64,000 bases of DNA. Origin: Lepisosteus oculatus (Eukaryota; Chordata; Actinopteri; Semionotiformes; Lepisosteidae). Positions 49,501 to 55,670 of the stretch are shown piece after piece; positions within the stretch are counted from its first letter, which is position 1; the number at the start of each line of letters is the position of its first letter. Under the pieces are notes generated by a model. The model searched no databases, was not told where the DNA came from, and worked only from the letters and a program-made list of their open reading frames with translations. A program made the position numbers and the translations under genes. The stretch spans positions 43,652,979 to 43,716,978 of the forward strand of contig NC_090704.1 of NCBI RefSeq assembly GCF_040954835.1. Direction: 5' to 3'.

Positions 49501-49919
49501 GCCTTGGTCCAGTATTTGCCGCCCGCGAACCATTCCCACGTCTCCAGCATCTCCCTGCCGAGGAGCCGGGAGTCCAGAGCGCGGTCGGCGCTCCAGGTGG
49601 TGGAGTCCTGGTCCAGGCTGGGAGCCGCCCGGGACCGGGAGTAGGTGAAATCTTTCCCCAGGGTCACCTGCAGAACCTTCTGGGTGTTCACCAGGAGGTC
49701 CAGGCTCTGGCAGCGGAGGATGAGCCCCGTAAGGAACCTTCTCTTGGAGGCGTCCCCGGCTCGGGTGAACCAGCGGGTGGCCGCGGACAGCCGGGAGTTG
49801 AACCTGCAGGCTTCGCAGGAGCCGCAAAACCTGACGGCGGAGTCCCCGCTCCCGCACCTCAGCTCATGCGCCGCGTCGATCCGAAATTCATGACGCTCCT
49901 TGTCTTCGAAAGACCTCAT
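37711..49919 (-). CDS. fbxw10: FBXW10, F-box and WD repeat protein 10 (complete, 14 coding exons)
   Basis: Predicted substrate-recognition subunit of an SCF (SKP1-CUL1-F-box) E3 ubiquitin ligase; its target is not known. Joining 14 exons on the minus strand (49919-49370, 48077-47886, 46731-46516, 45039-44912, 44572-44450, 44336-44230, 43894-43691, 43141-43020, 42354-42200, 41312-41170, 40429-40271, 39745-39447, 39244-39041, 38609-37711) gives 3,501 nt, 1,166 residues plus TGA. Every junction is GT-AG and all phases agree. Order of parts: a cysteine-containing N-terminal domain (CGSCEACRF, then WFTRAGDASKRRFLTGLIL and GKDFTYSRSR) matching mammalian FBXW10 as I remember it; an acidic, Ser-rich linker; an F-box at about 303-348 (RDFIRRLPVHLAKHILG, FVSQHWRYLAEE); six clear and one weaker WD repeat at about 440-725; and a long low-complexity tail. 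Human FBXW10 is about 1,050 residues, so this copy is somewhat longer. No frameshift or internal stop was found. No canonical AATAAA lies within about 700 nt past the stop, so the 3' end is undefined. Confidence 0.93.
39041..39244 (-). CDS. fbxw10: FBXW10 coding exon 13 (tail)
   Basis: 204 nt, phase 1 in and out, acceptor GTGTGCAG, donor G|GTAGGC. Encodes VQRESMRPAKWSELPSYRRS, TAYIDLQPEFIAKPPSALEP and a Pro/Ser/Arg-rich stretch. No domain is recognised; it looks like a low-complexity tail. Confidence 0.8.
39447..39745 (-). CDS. fbxw10: FBXW10 coding exon 12 (last propeller strand, start of tail)
   Basis: 299 nt, phase 2 in, phase 1 out. The acceptor follows a strong pyrimidine tract ending CTTTCAG; the donor is A|GTACGC. 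Begins SIVMNTKASVLLFQFAEVKW, which would close the propeller, then turns into a basic tail (RKHPYPYVRAQRMKRV, NRKIYHRQAED). Reading through the donor gives a stop 17 codons on (TGA 39394-39396). An isoform ending here is possible, but the phase match with exon 13 favours splicing. Confidence 0.83.
40271..40429 (-). CDS. fbxw10: FBXW10 coding exon 11 (WD repeat 6)
   Basis: 159 nt, phase 2 in and out, donor AG|GTCCGG. The acceptor I chose is TATTGCAG with a weak pyrimidine tract. It was picked because joining exon 10 then reads HPKEVQCLAF, as in the family. Encodes YLRVVSGCADGKIRVFNFLT and GDCLRVIKANSRQSPVL. Confidence 0.88.
40589..40932 (+). mobile_element. SINE3-like SINE, internally deleted
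   Basis: Begins with the 5S-derived GCCTAGCCAGTACCTGAATG and GGAGACC, then GTCAGTAGGGGGCGCTCACC. It skips the central body and ends with AAAGCACTTTGAGTGGAGTG and an (ATT)n tail. Sits in FBXW10 intron 10, upstream of exon 11 in transcript order. Confidence 0.8.
41170..41312 (-). CDS. fbxw10: FBXW10 coding exon 10 (WD repeat 5)
   Basis: 143 nt, phase 0 in, phase 2 out, acceptor GTTCCAG, donor AA|GTGAGT. Encodes TVEGHQGAVKCLFFDQWHIL, SGGSDGYIMAWSM and RCLMAFRHPK. The GH...SGGSDGxIMAW order is a WD blade that closely parallels mammalian FBXW10. Confidence 0.94.
41451..41725. repeat. dispersed fish repeat with (AAGAT)n start
   Basis: Starts with AAGATAAGATAAGATCACTG and TTGGCCATATACAATTTC, then has GGTTAAGGGCCTTGCTCAGG and a tRNA-like GATACAAACCTGCAACCTTC. 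This composition is typical of common ray-finned-fish interspersed repeats. The family is not assigned. It abuts the SINE at 41,738. Confidence 0.6.
41738..42163 (+). mobile_element. SINE3-like SINE, 5'-truncated
   Basis: Starts just after the 5S-like head (GTCAGTAGGGGGCGCTGG) and runs through the body (GACGAGACATAAAACTGAGG, TCTCGAAAAGAGTATGGGTG, GGCCTCCTAATAACCC) to AAAGCGCTGTAGAAGTG. It ends about 37 bases from FBXW10 exon 9. Confidence 0.8.
42200..42354 (-). CDS. fbxw10: FBXW10 coding exon 9 (WD repeats 3-4)
   Basis: 155 nt, phase 1 in, phase 0 out, acceptor TAATGCAG, donor AAG|GTACAG. Encodes VWNLLTGKNFTKLKFKHQDP and YVVSGCRKGLVKVWHIETGC. The closing VKVWHIETG is a textbook WD-repeat end. 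A SINE copy ends only about 40 bases from the donor, inside the intron. Confidence 0.94.
43020..43141 (-). CDS. fbxw10: FBXW10 coding exon 8 (WD repeats 2-3)
   Basis: 122 nt, phase 2 in, phase 1 out, acceptor CTGGCAG, donor G|GTCAGA. Encodes CWNLQTGACMKIFRGHLGTI followed by LDLHGNRLVSGAKDCKVK. A nearer GT (AAG|GTCAAA) was rejected because only the downstream donor keeps the frame and yields the expected SGxxDCxVKVW blade when joined to exon 9. Confidence 0.92.
43395..43570 (+). mobile_element. SINE3-like SINE 3' tail with (ATT)n
   Basis: Holds the 3' portion only: TGTGGTGAGCGTTCTGGCGC, CATCATCCAGGTGGGGCTGC, AAAGCGCTTTGAGTGGAGTG, AAAGCGCTATATAAG, and a pure ATT run of about ten units. Lies in FBXW10 intron 7. 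Confidence 0.8.
43691..43894 (-). CDS. fbxw10: FBXW10 coding exon 7 (WD repeats 1 and 2)
   Basis: 204 nt, phase 2 in and out, acceptor TTCACAG, donor AG|GTATGC. Encodes RVAHYNGGKMVAIGSKDRQV, RLLDLANGKEVPPLIHGHAG and VLLCEERGFVISASYDLSIR. GH, S-x-D and LD/IR elements define one complete WD blade and most of a second. Confidence 0.94.
44230..44336 (-). CDS. fbxw10: FBXW10 coding exon 6
   Basis: 107 nt, phase 0 in, phase 2 out. The acceptor follows a strong pyrimidine tract ending TTTGCTCTGCAG; the donor is AA|GTAGGT. Encodes DRSVEAAYVGVETKTIQMEE followed by RNVYCGTYNILVLNEK. The RNVYCGxYN motif is characteristic of FBXW10-type proteins and marks entry to the propeller. Confidence 0.9.
44450..44572 (-). 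CDS. fbxw10: FBXW10 coding exon 5 (F-box to propeller linker)
   Basis: 123 nt, phase 0 at both ends, acceptor GTGTAG, donor AAG|GTATAG. Encodes 41 residues including GVSPVYAKIRDIPVPMTQEE and a Lys-rich end. It links the F-box to the WD-repeat propeller; the PxYAK segment has a counterpart in mammalian FBXW10. Confidence 0.88.
44912..45039 (-). CDS. fbxw10: FBXW10 coding exon 4 (second half of F-box)
   Basis: 128 nt, phase 1 in, phase 0 out, acceptor CTTCCAG, donor CAG|GTACAG. Encodes LLDNNSLVNCLFVSQHWRYL, then AEEIQKEVLVRRTVENQAMI. The LxxLxxCxxVSxxWRxL pattern is the canonical C-terminal F-box helix pair. After exon 3 it completes an F-box of about 45 residues. Confidence 0.94.
46516..46731 (-). 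CDS. fbxw10: FBXW10 coding exon 3 (linker and first half of F-box)
   Basis: 216 nt, phase 1 in and out, acceptor after a pyrimidine tract ending CCTTCAG, donor G|GTGAGA. The first two thirds is Glu/Ser-rich (GEEEESHSPGRF, SDEDQSVSSDD) and could carry casein-kinase-type phosphosites, which is inference. The end encodes HYRDFIRRLPVHLAKHILG, helix 1 of the F-box that contacts SKP1 in this family. The F-box is split by the following intron. Confidence 0.9.
47219..47787. mobile_element. non-autonomous DNA transposon in FBXW10 intron 2
   Basis: The left end CACTGATTCCCAGCTCTGAT and the right end (reverse complement CAGTGCTTCCAAAATCCTGG) form imperfect inverted repeats of the same family as the MITE at 59,512. 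The element is about 569 bp and has no transposase frame. The flanking 8 bp share only their last four bases, so the target duplication is decayed or the ends are slightly off. Confidence 0.5.
47886..48077 (-). CDS. fbxw10: FBXW10 coding exon 2 (acidic linker)
   Basis: 192 nt, phase 1 in and out, acceptor TTTCAG, donor T|GTGAGT. Encodes an acidic linker (LEDLEDDSSSIPESHYSF, SEDHPELELL, ETHTSIWALAPVETLED) between the N-terminal domain and the F-box. No catalytic or binding motif is recognisable; it looks disordered. Kept because both splice sites are strong and the reading frame is open and in phase. Confidence 0.82.
48231..48730 (-). mobile_element. SINE3-like 5S rRNA-derived SINE, nearly full length
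   Basis: On the minus strand the 5' end carries a 5S rRNA internal-promoter relic (GAAGCTCAGCAGG, then GGCCAGTACCAGGATGGAGG), followed by the common fish body with AGTCCTGGGATT-type and CTCCCCACTGAGAGCTG segments. The 3' tail reads AAGCACTTTGAATGGAGTGT, then CGCTATATAAATG. Lies in FBXW10 intron 1. Confidence 0.8.
49370..49919 (-). CDS. fbxw10: FBXW10 coding exon 1 (N-terminal domain)
   Basis: Starts at ATG 49919-49917 and encodes residues 1-183 plus one base, ending at the donor G|GTGAGC (phase 1). It holds the family's N-terminal domain: a CxxC pair (CGSCEAC), WFTRAGDASKRRFLTGLIL, LQVTLGKDFTYSRSR and ETWEWFAGGKYWTKAKFIL. These line up with mammalian FBXW10, where the corresponding segments read close to WFxxxxDxSQRRFLxxxL and TxGKDFxYxRSR. 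The exon is GC- and CpG-rich compared with the introns. This Met begins 25 codons before the Cys pair; the true start could lie in an unseen 5' exon, but the match to the family start region makes this unlikely. Confidence 0.92.
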
Positions 49920-50359
49920 GTCTTTCAGATGGCTAGAGTCGTGCTGCCTCCTTCTTCTTTTCTAATCTCGGTTGCCGCTGTTCACAGACGCACACCGACT
50001 GACCTTACCTGAGTTTACATGTAACCCCCCTTTTTTGAGTGTGGAGATACATCAAACTGTGTGCATACAGTAGCTTTTAAGGTAATCCTGGAATACACGG
50101 TAAAATACCGTCTGGATCTGATACGTCTGTTATTTAGACATAAAAAACGACTGCTTTAAAAAAAAAAGTTTTTGAAGCTACCGTGCTTGGCGTTTAAACA
50201 GTTTGAAAAGTATTTTAATAATGCGCAGTAAGATTGGTGATCATGAAGTAAATATCGCTTGTCGAGTAGTCCTCTTTGATAATAAGATGTCTTCTAGCCC
50301 TTAGTTAAAGCTCACTTTCGCTTTTTCCCCAAAGTGCAGCGGTGTGCCGGGTTGTTACT

Positions 50360-50376
50360 GGGTTGCTAAGCAACCC
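50360..50376. promoter_or_regulatory. palindromic RFX X-box upstream of FBXW10
   Basis: GGGTTGCTAAGCAACCC is an 8+1+8 palindrome that contains GTTGCTAAGCAAC, a full match to the RFX-factor X-box (inverted GTTGC half sites). It sits about 440 bp upstream of the FBXW10 ATG in CpG-retaining sequence. RFX factors drive ciliary and testis genes, and mammalian FBXW10 is reported as largely testis-expressed. Use of this site is inference. Confidence 0.65.
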
Positions 50377-50415
50377 GACGCCGAGCTGGTGAACCTCCAC
50401 TGCTGCCGATTGTCG

Positions 50416-50425
50416 TCTCGCGAGG
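50416..50425. promoter_or_regulatory. TCTCGCGAG promoter element
   Basis: TCTCGCGAGG matches nine of ten bases of the palindromic TCTCGCGAGA element common in CpG-rich vertebrate promoters. It lies 40 bp from the X-box, so the two together probably mark the FBXW10 core promoter. No TATA box is evident. Confidence 0.5.
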
Positions 50426-50481
50426 TATATTCGATCTGTGTGCCACATAACATCGCCTTTTCATTATCGAGGATTATTTAA

Positions 50482-50506
50482 AATAATAATAATAATAATA
50501 ATAAAA
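50482..50506. repeat. (AAT)n microsatellite
   Basis: About eight AAT units between the FBXW10 promoter elements and the tRNA gene. No SINE body is attached, so it is an independent simple repeat. Confidence 0.75.
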
Positions 50507-50660
50507 ATCGCTCGTGTTCATAAACCCCATTTTTTTTAGTTCGTGCAGCTGGAAAAAGATCTCAAATGTCATGTAAAAATCGTTTAAAAATTAGTAAACA
50601 TAAACTTTTAAAATGATGTGTGTTTTTACTAATACTTTTTTCAATCTTTTTAAAAGATTT

Positions 50661-50678
50661 AAAAAAAAAAAGCAAAAA
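50661..50678 (-). terminator. pol III terminator of tRNA-Gly
   Basis: Read on the minus strand, five T residues begin 7 nt past the tRNA 3' end and are followed, after GC, by an eleven-T run. Four or more T is sufficient for pol III termination; the second run is a back-up. Confidence 0.8.
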
Positions 50679-50684
50679 GGACTG

Positions 50685-50755
50685 TGCGCCGCCCGGGAAT
50701 CGAACCCGGGTCGCAAGAATGGGAATCTTGCATGATACCACTACACCAGCGGCGC
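50685..50755 (-). tRNA. tRNA-Gly (anticodon CCC)
   Basis: 71-nt gene on the minus strand. The acceptor stem GCGCCGC pairs with GCGGCGC, discriminator A. The A box reads TGGTGTAGTGG and the B box GGTTCGATTCC. The anticodon stem CAAGA/TCTTG closes the loop TTCCCAT, giving CCC. It matches the vertebrate nuclear tRNA-Gly-CCC sequence. There is no intron. A run of five T follows on the transcribed strand (50,678-50,674) with a longer one at 50,671-50,661, both pol III terminators. It lies about 0.77 kb upstream of the FBXW10 start, on the same strand. Confidence 0.97.
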
Positions 50756-52355
50756 GGTTGGGAAACAGCGCTTCAATCAGCCCCTATAAGCGCTAGGACA
50801 CGCCTCTTTGTCCCTTTCTTATAGTCGAAACGTTTTCATGATATGAACGACATATTATATACTTTTATAAAAGTATATTATGTGCTTTGCGGGAGTTGTT
50901 CTCGAAAGCGTGATAGGGTAAAGCTAAGAGCCCTCAGAGAAATGTCTTAACAGGTGTCTCTCAAAATGAATTAATCCACGTTTACAATATGATTCTCTTT
51001 CGCGAATATGTTAAACAGTATAGAAAGTACCAATCTGTCGTAAGTACGATACAGTCTTGGGAAGTTTCTCTGACCCTTTGGGTACATGTAATATATAAAC
51101 AGGCCTAATATTCGCGATAGTTTACTGCACAAGTTTTAAAGAAACGCCAGCGCCAGCGATCGGTACAGCTGCCCAGTATGACGCACTTCCTTTAATTCGT
51201 TTGAGGAATCGACTATAACGTATATAAACGAATCTCGGCGAAGGTTTGGACAGCACAATGTCCCCTTATTCGAGAAACAGTGAAGAGAGATAACACGGCA
51301 GTCTTTCCCGCAGAAATTGCAACGTGCCCCTGCAAAACAACAAAAAAATCACTTTCTTCAGCCCCGAATCCGATAGGAGTTCATACAGCAAGAGGGCGCA
51401 GTGCCCACTCGCTGTAAAAGCACAGCACCAGCTACAAAATGAAACTGATCAAAACCTCCTTTGATATTAAGACTAGCCTGTACGTCTTGAATATCAGACG
51501 GGGATATTTGACTTTTACGATCCTGCTTATGTTCGGGAAACACGATTACAGTACATCTTTACGGCAATGAATCTTTGGGGCAAGTGTACTTTTTTTTTGC
51601 TTTCAGTTTTCTGCTTGGGCACAATTTTTTTTTAAAGTAATCGTCTCTTGAAATAATTGAATGGGATTTGTAATTGTAACCAGCCTTGCTTTCAAAACGT
51701 GTGTGCACTCTTACCAGCTGAATTGAACCTCTGTGGATGAAAACAATCCTTCGTTGTGCCGAGTCATTCACACCTGTGTCGTTCGTTATTAACTGATCGC
51801 CTGTTAAGGGCTGTTCAGTCCGAAATAACACTCGTCAAATTATAGGAGAGACTCAGGAATTTGTGGGAAACTACATTTGAATTAAGATATTTCTGAAACT
51901 CAGGACTGAGTGCACACACGAGTAGACCAAAAATGTAAACACAGCAAGCAGATCACATTAAGACATGGGTTAGTACCGGTGATTTAGCGCTTTTGTGGAA
52001 CAGACGCAGAAGACTCGGGACCACTGAAATAACATATGCCGAGGTTTATTTGTAAACCCGATTACAGGATCAGAGTATGAGATTTACTGCCTTCAAAGGT
52101 ATGGTCGATTCCCGGCCTCTCAGAACAAAATGAAAATTCGCAATAGAAACGATAGGGGGAGTCCGTGTAGAATAATTGTTTTTAAACCTTAAAAATAATC
52201 AGTACTGATTTATTCTCTTTTGTATACAACAGTATGAGTTCAGCAACATCATTAGTATTACAGAATAAGACAAAGTACTAAAGGGTTTATCCTGTACCGA
52301 CTACAGGAAAATGTATACTGACGGATTTTCTATATAAATGGAGTGCAGTAATGAG
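50756..52355. other. intergenic, partly CpG-rich, no gene seen
   Basis: Between the tRNA and the LINE fragment. CpGs are retained to about 52.1 kb. Open frames are short (61-90 codons) and lack recognisable motifs. Confidence 0.4.
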
Positions 52356-52615
52356 CTAACAGATGTCACAGGCGAGACCATGTGATGCCAAGCCATATAG
52401 AGCCTTAACCTTAAGCAGAATTTTAAAATCAACTAACATCCTGACAGGAAGCCAGTGCAGGGACTCCAAGACAGGAGTGATGTGATCTCTTGCACTTGTT
52501 CTAGTCTGGATCATAGCAGCGAAATTCTGAACATACTGTAGCTTGTTTGGGGTATTTTTAGAGACTCTCACAAGCTGGGCATTCCAGTAATCAAACCTTA
52601 TGGGCAATTAAAGTA
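52356..52615 (-). mobile_element. L2/CR1-like LINE ORF2 fragment
   Basis: The minus-strand frame reads LQYVQNFAAMIQTRTSARDH then ITPVLESLHWLPVRMLVDFK and LLKVKALYGLASHGLA. This matches the C-terminal part of fish L2-clade reverse transcriptase ORF2 (usually LQxxQNxAARxLTxTxxxxHITPVLxxLHWLPV). Only about 80 codons survive; the catalytic domain is absent. Dead, 5'- and 3'-truncated copy. Confidence 0.82.
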
Positions 52616-55300
52616 TAATTGTAAGCATTGCACACTTTATACATACCTCAGTTTGTAATCAGTCTGGTTTACTGCACATAAACTCATCACATGTTCCTTA
52701 TGTTAGAGTGTATGCTGTTGTTCCTCAGGGAGACTGTGGTGCTGCCCATGGTTGTCTAGTAACTATATCATTCTGCTCCTGGGATGGCAGAGTGCCTTTC
52801 TCAGTCCCAGGAGGGAATGATCTGGCTGGAAACTCCACTCCAGGAGTAGGAAGAGAGTTGCTCCTCAGGCAGTGACAGGCCGAGTGAATGTCCCCAGGGT
52901 GATGTGAGCAAACTACACAATCCCTGTACAAATACATCGGACATTCTGTGTCAAGGCTGTCCTGGTAGTCTTCTCAGTATCCCAGTCTAAAGCCAAGGAT
53001 GTTTATTTAAATAAAAGCCCATTCGGTTTGAAAGATCTAACCTCATGCACTAGCCTGACTATAAAACACATCACTGAAAACACTTTGGTTTCCTGGTGTG
53101 GAGGACTTGTTTACTACCTTTTTTTTCCGTCTACGTTCTGCAATGCAGCCATCATCTCCTTAAAGAACACTTTCCTAAACAGCACTCACATGATGCTTCT
53201 GTCCAAACTGCATACAAAACAAAATGTCCAAAAAGTAGAGAGAGCTAAGTACTCATGCACAGATTCTGCTTTTTTGTCATTGGGGGTAATATTGAATTCA
53301 TTTTAGGAATTCCTTTGTTCTTTTGAACTAATTCTTTGAACTAAGTCATTCCTTGTAAGAGTGTGGAAGGAGGTTTAGCTGAATCCATCTTTAGTGTGTA
53401 TTGCTTTAAACCTACACCTTAAACACAAGAGTATTTGTGCAATGTGGACATGAAAAAGCTGAATTTGATCTTGCAAGACCCGAACAGCTGCTTAAAGGAA
53501 TAGAAATCGGGCTCAACAACAAAGGCAACAGGGCTCAGTGATGGTGGCACTGTAGTCTGGGGTCCATCCTTCATGGAAAACAATGATTGAAAGGAGGCCA
53601 GAAAAAACATTCCAGACTCTGCTGCAATGTTTTCTGCTCTGGGATTGATCTTTATTCTAGTCAGTTAAATCCTGTAAGAAATCCAGTAACCTCAGGGAAG
53701 CTAGCAGTACTTGAAGAGGTGGTCAACAGTGGTGTGATGGTGTACTAGGAAAGCTGCTTTCTCCACTAACCCAGGGACTTTGACTGGAAATGGCAGCATA
53801 TAATAACCTGGACATGGCTAAGAGAAATCTTAATCTGTTGTACTAAAGGAGAGTTGGAGAAGGACTGTGATTTGTTTTCATGTTAATTTTCCTTTTCTGC
53901 TTTTTTGTTTGGTGACAGTATGTAACAGTAATAGTCATGTTCTTAACTTCAAAAGGGCTGATCTATCTGAAAACAAAAGTCTGGACACGTGCCAGTGTTG
54001 AAATAAATAACGATCCTGGTGAAATAAAAGTCCCTGTTATCAGCTAGATAGGAAAGTTTGACAAATACAGAAGGAAACAAAAGATTTTCACCAATACATA
54101 AGGAGTCCTATTGAACGAAAATCTTTTGAGTTTACATTAAGGTTCCTAATGTATTTACTGAAGTGGTCAGTTAAAAATAAACATAACATAGATGCAGGAT
54201 GGTGCTGTTTGCAGTATTTAATCCAAAAGAAATCTTTTTCACAAATTTGCTGCTGCTTCTACTGTCTTCGGTGTTTCATTGGAATAATAGGGATCTCTTA
54301 TCATTTCTGTAAAATGTTTCTAGATCCACTTTCACATCAACTTAATAACATAAGACAGGGATCCCATGGGACACGTCAAGCTTATCTGGGTGCTAGTAGC
54401 TACAGTAACTGATCATCCAGCTGTTTCTTGAGAGAATCTGGTTCAACAACATGAGTTGCATTTCTGGGACAACCCTTTGTGTTAAGGTCTTCCTCCAGTT
54501 GTGAGTTTTAACCGCCCTTCATTGAGAGCAGAGTTTCAAACATAACTTAAATAACTTGTATTAAAAATAAGTACTGTATGTTTCCTCTGAGGGAAGCGAC
54601 TAATGTCACTCTTTTAATCTCTAAAAAACGTCTGATTCAACCTGAATGATGATTTTATGATGTCACAATGTCATGAGCTTGTGTACATCAGTTGCTAAGG
54701 TGGAAAGGATTTTAAAATACTGTCTTTGCCAAAGGGAGGAGAAAGTATGAAGCAAGGTTCATGCAATGGAATGACTTCATTTGAAAATGGATTTTCTTTT
54801 CCACAGGAACAAACAGGGTAGCCAATCTGTGTCTGAAAGTCTCCCAGCTGTTGTTGCTTTCAGACGATATACAGAGAACAGCCGTGTTGTTATTCAGTTT
54901 GAGCCACAGATATAATATTCTGCTGTATTTAAATGAGGCGGAGTCCTTATTTCAGAACAATGGCAAATGTATGGCTGAAGAATGCATTGTCCTCAAAAGG
55001 AATTCCAGCAAGCTGTCATCATTTAATTACATATTAGTCTCTCCTCAGGAACACGTTTAGCCCCGAGCTTTCAGTTCATCTTACTGTCAGCGAGAGATAA
55101 TGCACTTTATATAACTTTCAAGGATCACTAACTTTGATCAAAATGTTAACCCACTAAATGAAAAGAATATCCAATACCATACATAATATAATATAGAAGG
55201 AATGTCTTATGCATATACTGTATACTCTAGGCTACAAATGTAACCTCAAATTCTGGCATTCTGCTGCATAACCCGTGCATTACCATCCCCTGTTAGTTTG
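52616..55300. other. intergenic, no gene seen
   Basis: AT-rich sequence between the LINE fragment and the ARHGAP44 promoter region. No ORF with recognisable motifs. Confidence 0.4.
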
Positions 55301-55617
55301 AACAACTACGTTTCCCATGGTGCTCCGCAGAGGTTGCGTCTGCGTGTCGCGAGCTGTCATTCTGCCCAAAGAGGAGAAACTGGTCCAGCATCTCTGGACA
55401 GGGGAGCAGGAGGAAAAGGACAGAAGAAAATGCAATGAAATAATTTCTTCACTGTTTTTTTTTTCCCCCATTCCCAACGTGTTTCCAGTTACAATGAAGG
55501 AGCGGGATTGTTACTGTCAGGATTGTATCGCCAGCCGCCGAGGAGTCCCCGCTGCCCGTCAGTGAGAAATGCCGAGTCTGTTTCGCTATTGCTCTTCTTA
55601 ACGCAGAAAAATACAAG
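55301..55617 (+). promoter_or_regulatory. arhgap44: ARHGAP44 promoter / 5' UTR region
   Basis: CpG-retaining sequence immediately upstream of the ARHGAP44 start. It contains an 82-codon upstream ORF (55,317-55,565) that ends before the main ATG and has no recognised motif. The transcription start is not visible from sequence alone. Confidence 0.45.
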
Positions 55618-55670
55618 ATGAAGAAGCAGTTCAACCGAATGCGACAGCTCGCCAACCAAACAGTGGGCAG
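55618..55670 (+). CDS. arhgap44: ARHGAP44 (RICH2-type BAR-RhoGAP), first coding exon
   Basis: Encodes the first 17 residues and two bases of codon 18 (MKKQFNRMRQLANQTVGR), then donor AG|GTAGGA. This is the invariant start of the N-BAR domain of ARHGAP44/ARHGAP17 proteins, which bind curved membrane and accelerate GTP hydrolysis by Rac1/Cdc42 in actin and endosomal traffic. The upstream frame stays open only to a TGA at 55495-55497 and holds no other ATG, so this is the first in-frame start. From memory ARHGAP17 has Lys where this has Arg at residue 9, which favours ARHGAP44, as does the neighbouring FBXW10. ARHGAP17 is the alternative. The remaining exons lie beyond the window. Confidence 0.83.

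Larger units (their letters stand above)
49920..50660. other. FBXW10 upstream region, CpG-rich
   Basis: Putative 5' UTR and promoter of FBXW10 on the minus strand. It keeps many CpGs, contains the X-box and TCTCGCGAG element, and an (AAT)n microsatellite at 50,482-50,506. No coding exon is seen. Confidence 0.5.

Noticed and set aside
49452-50012. 186-codon plus-strand frame opposite FBXW10 exon 1
   Set aside because: Antisense shadow of the conserved exon 1 coding sequence, whose minus-strand translation matches the family.
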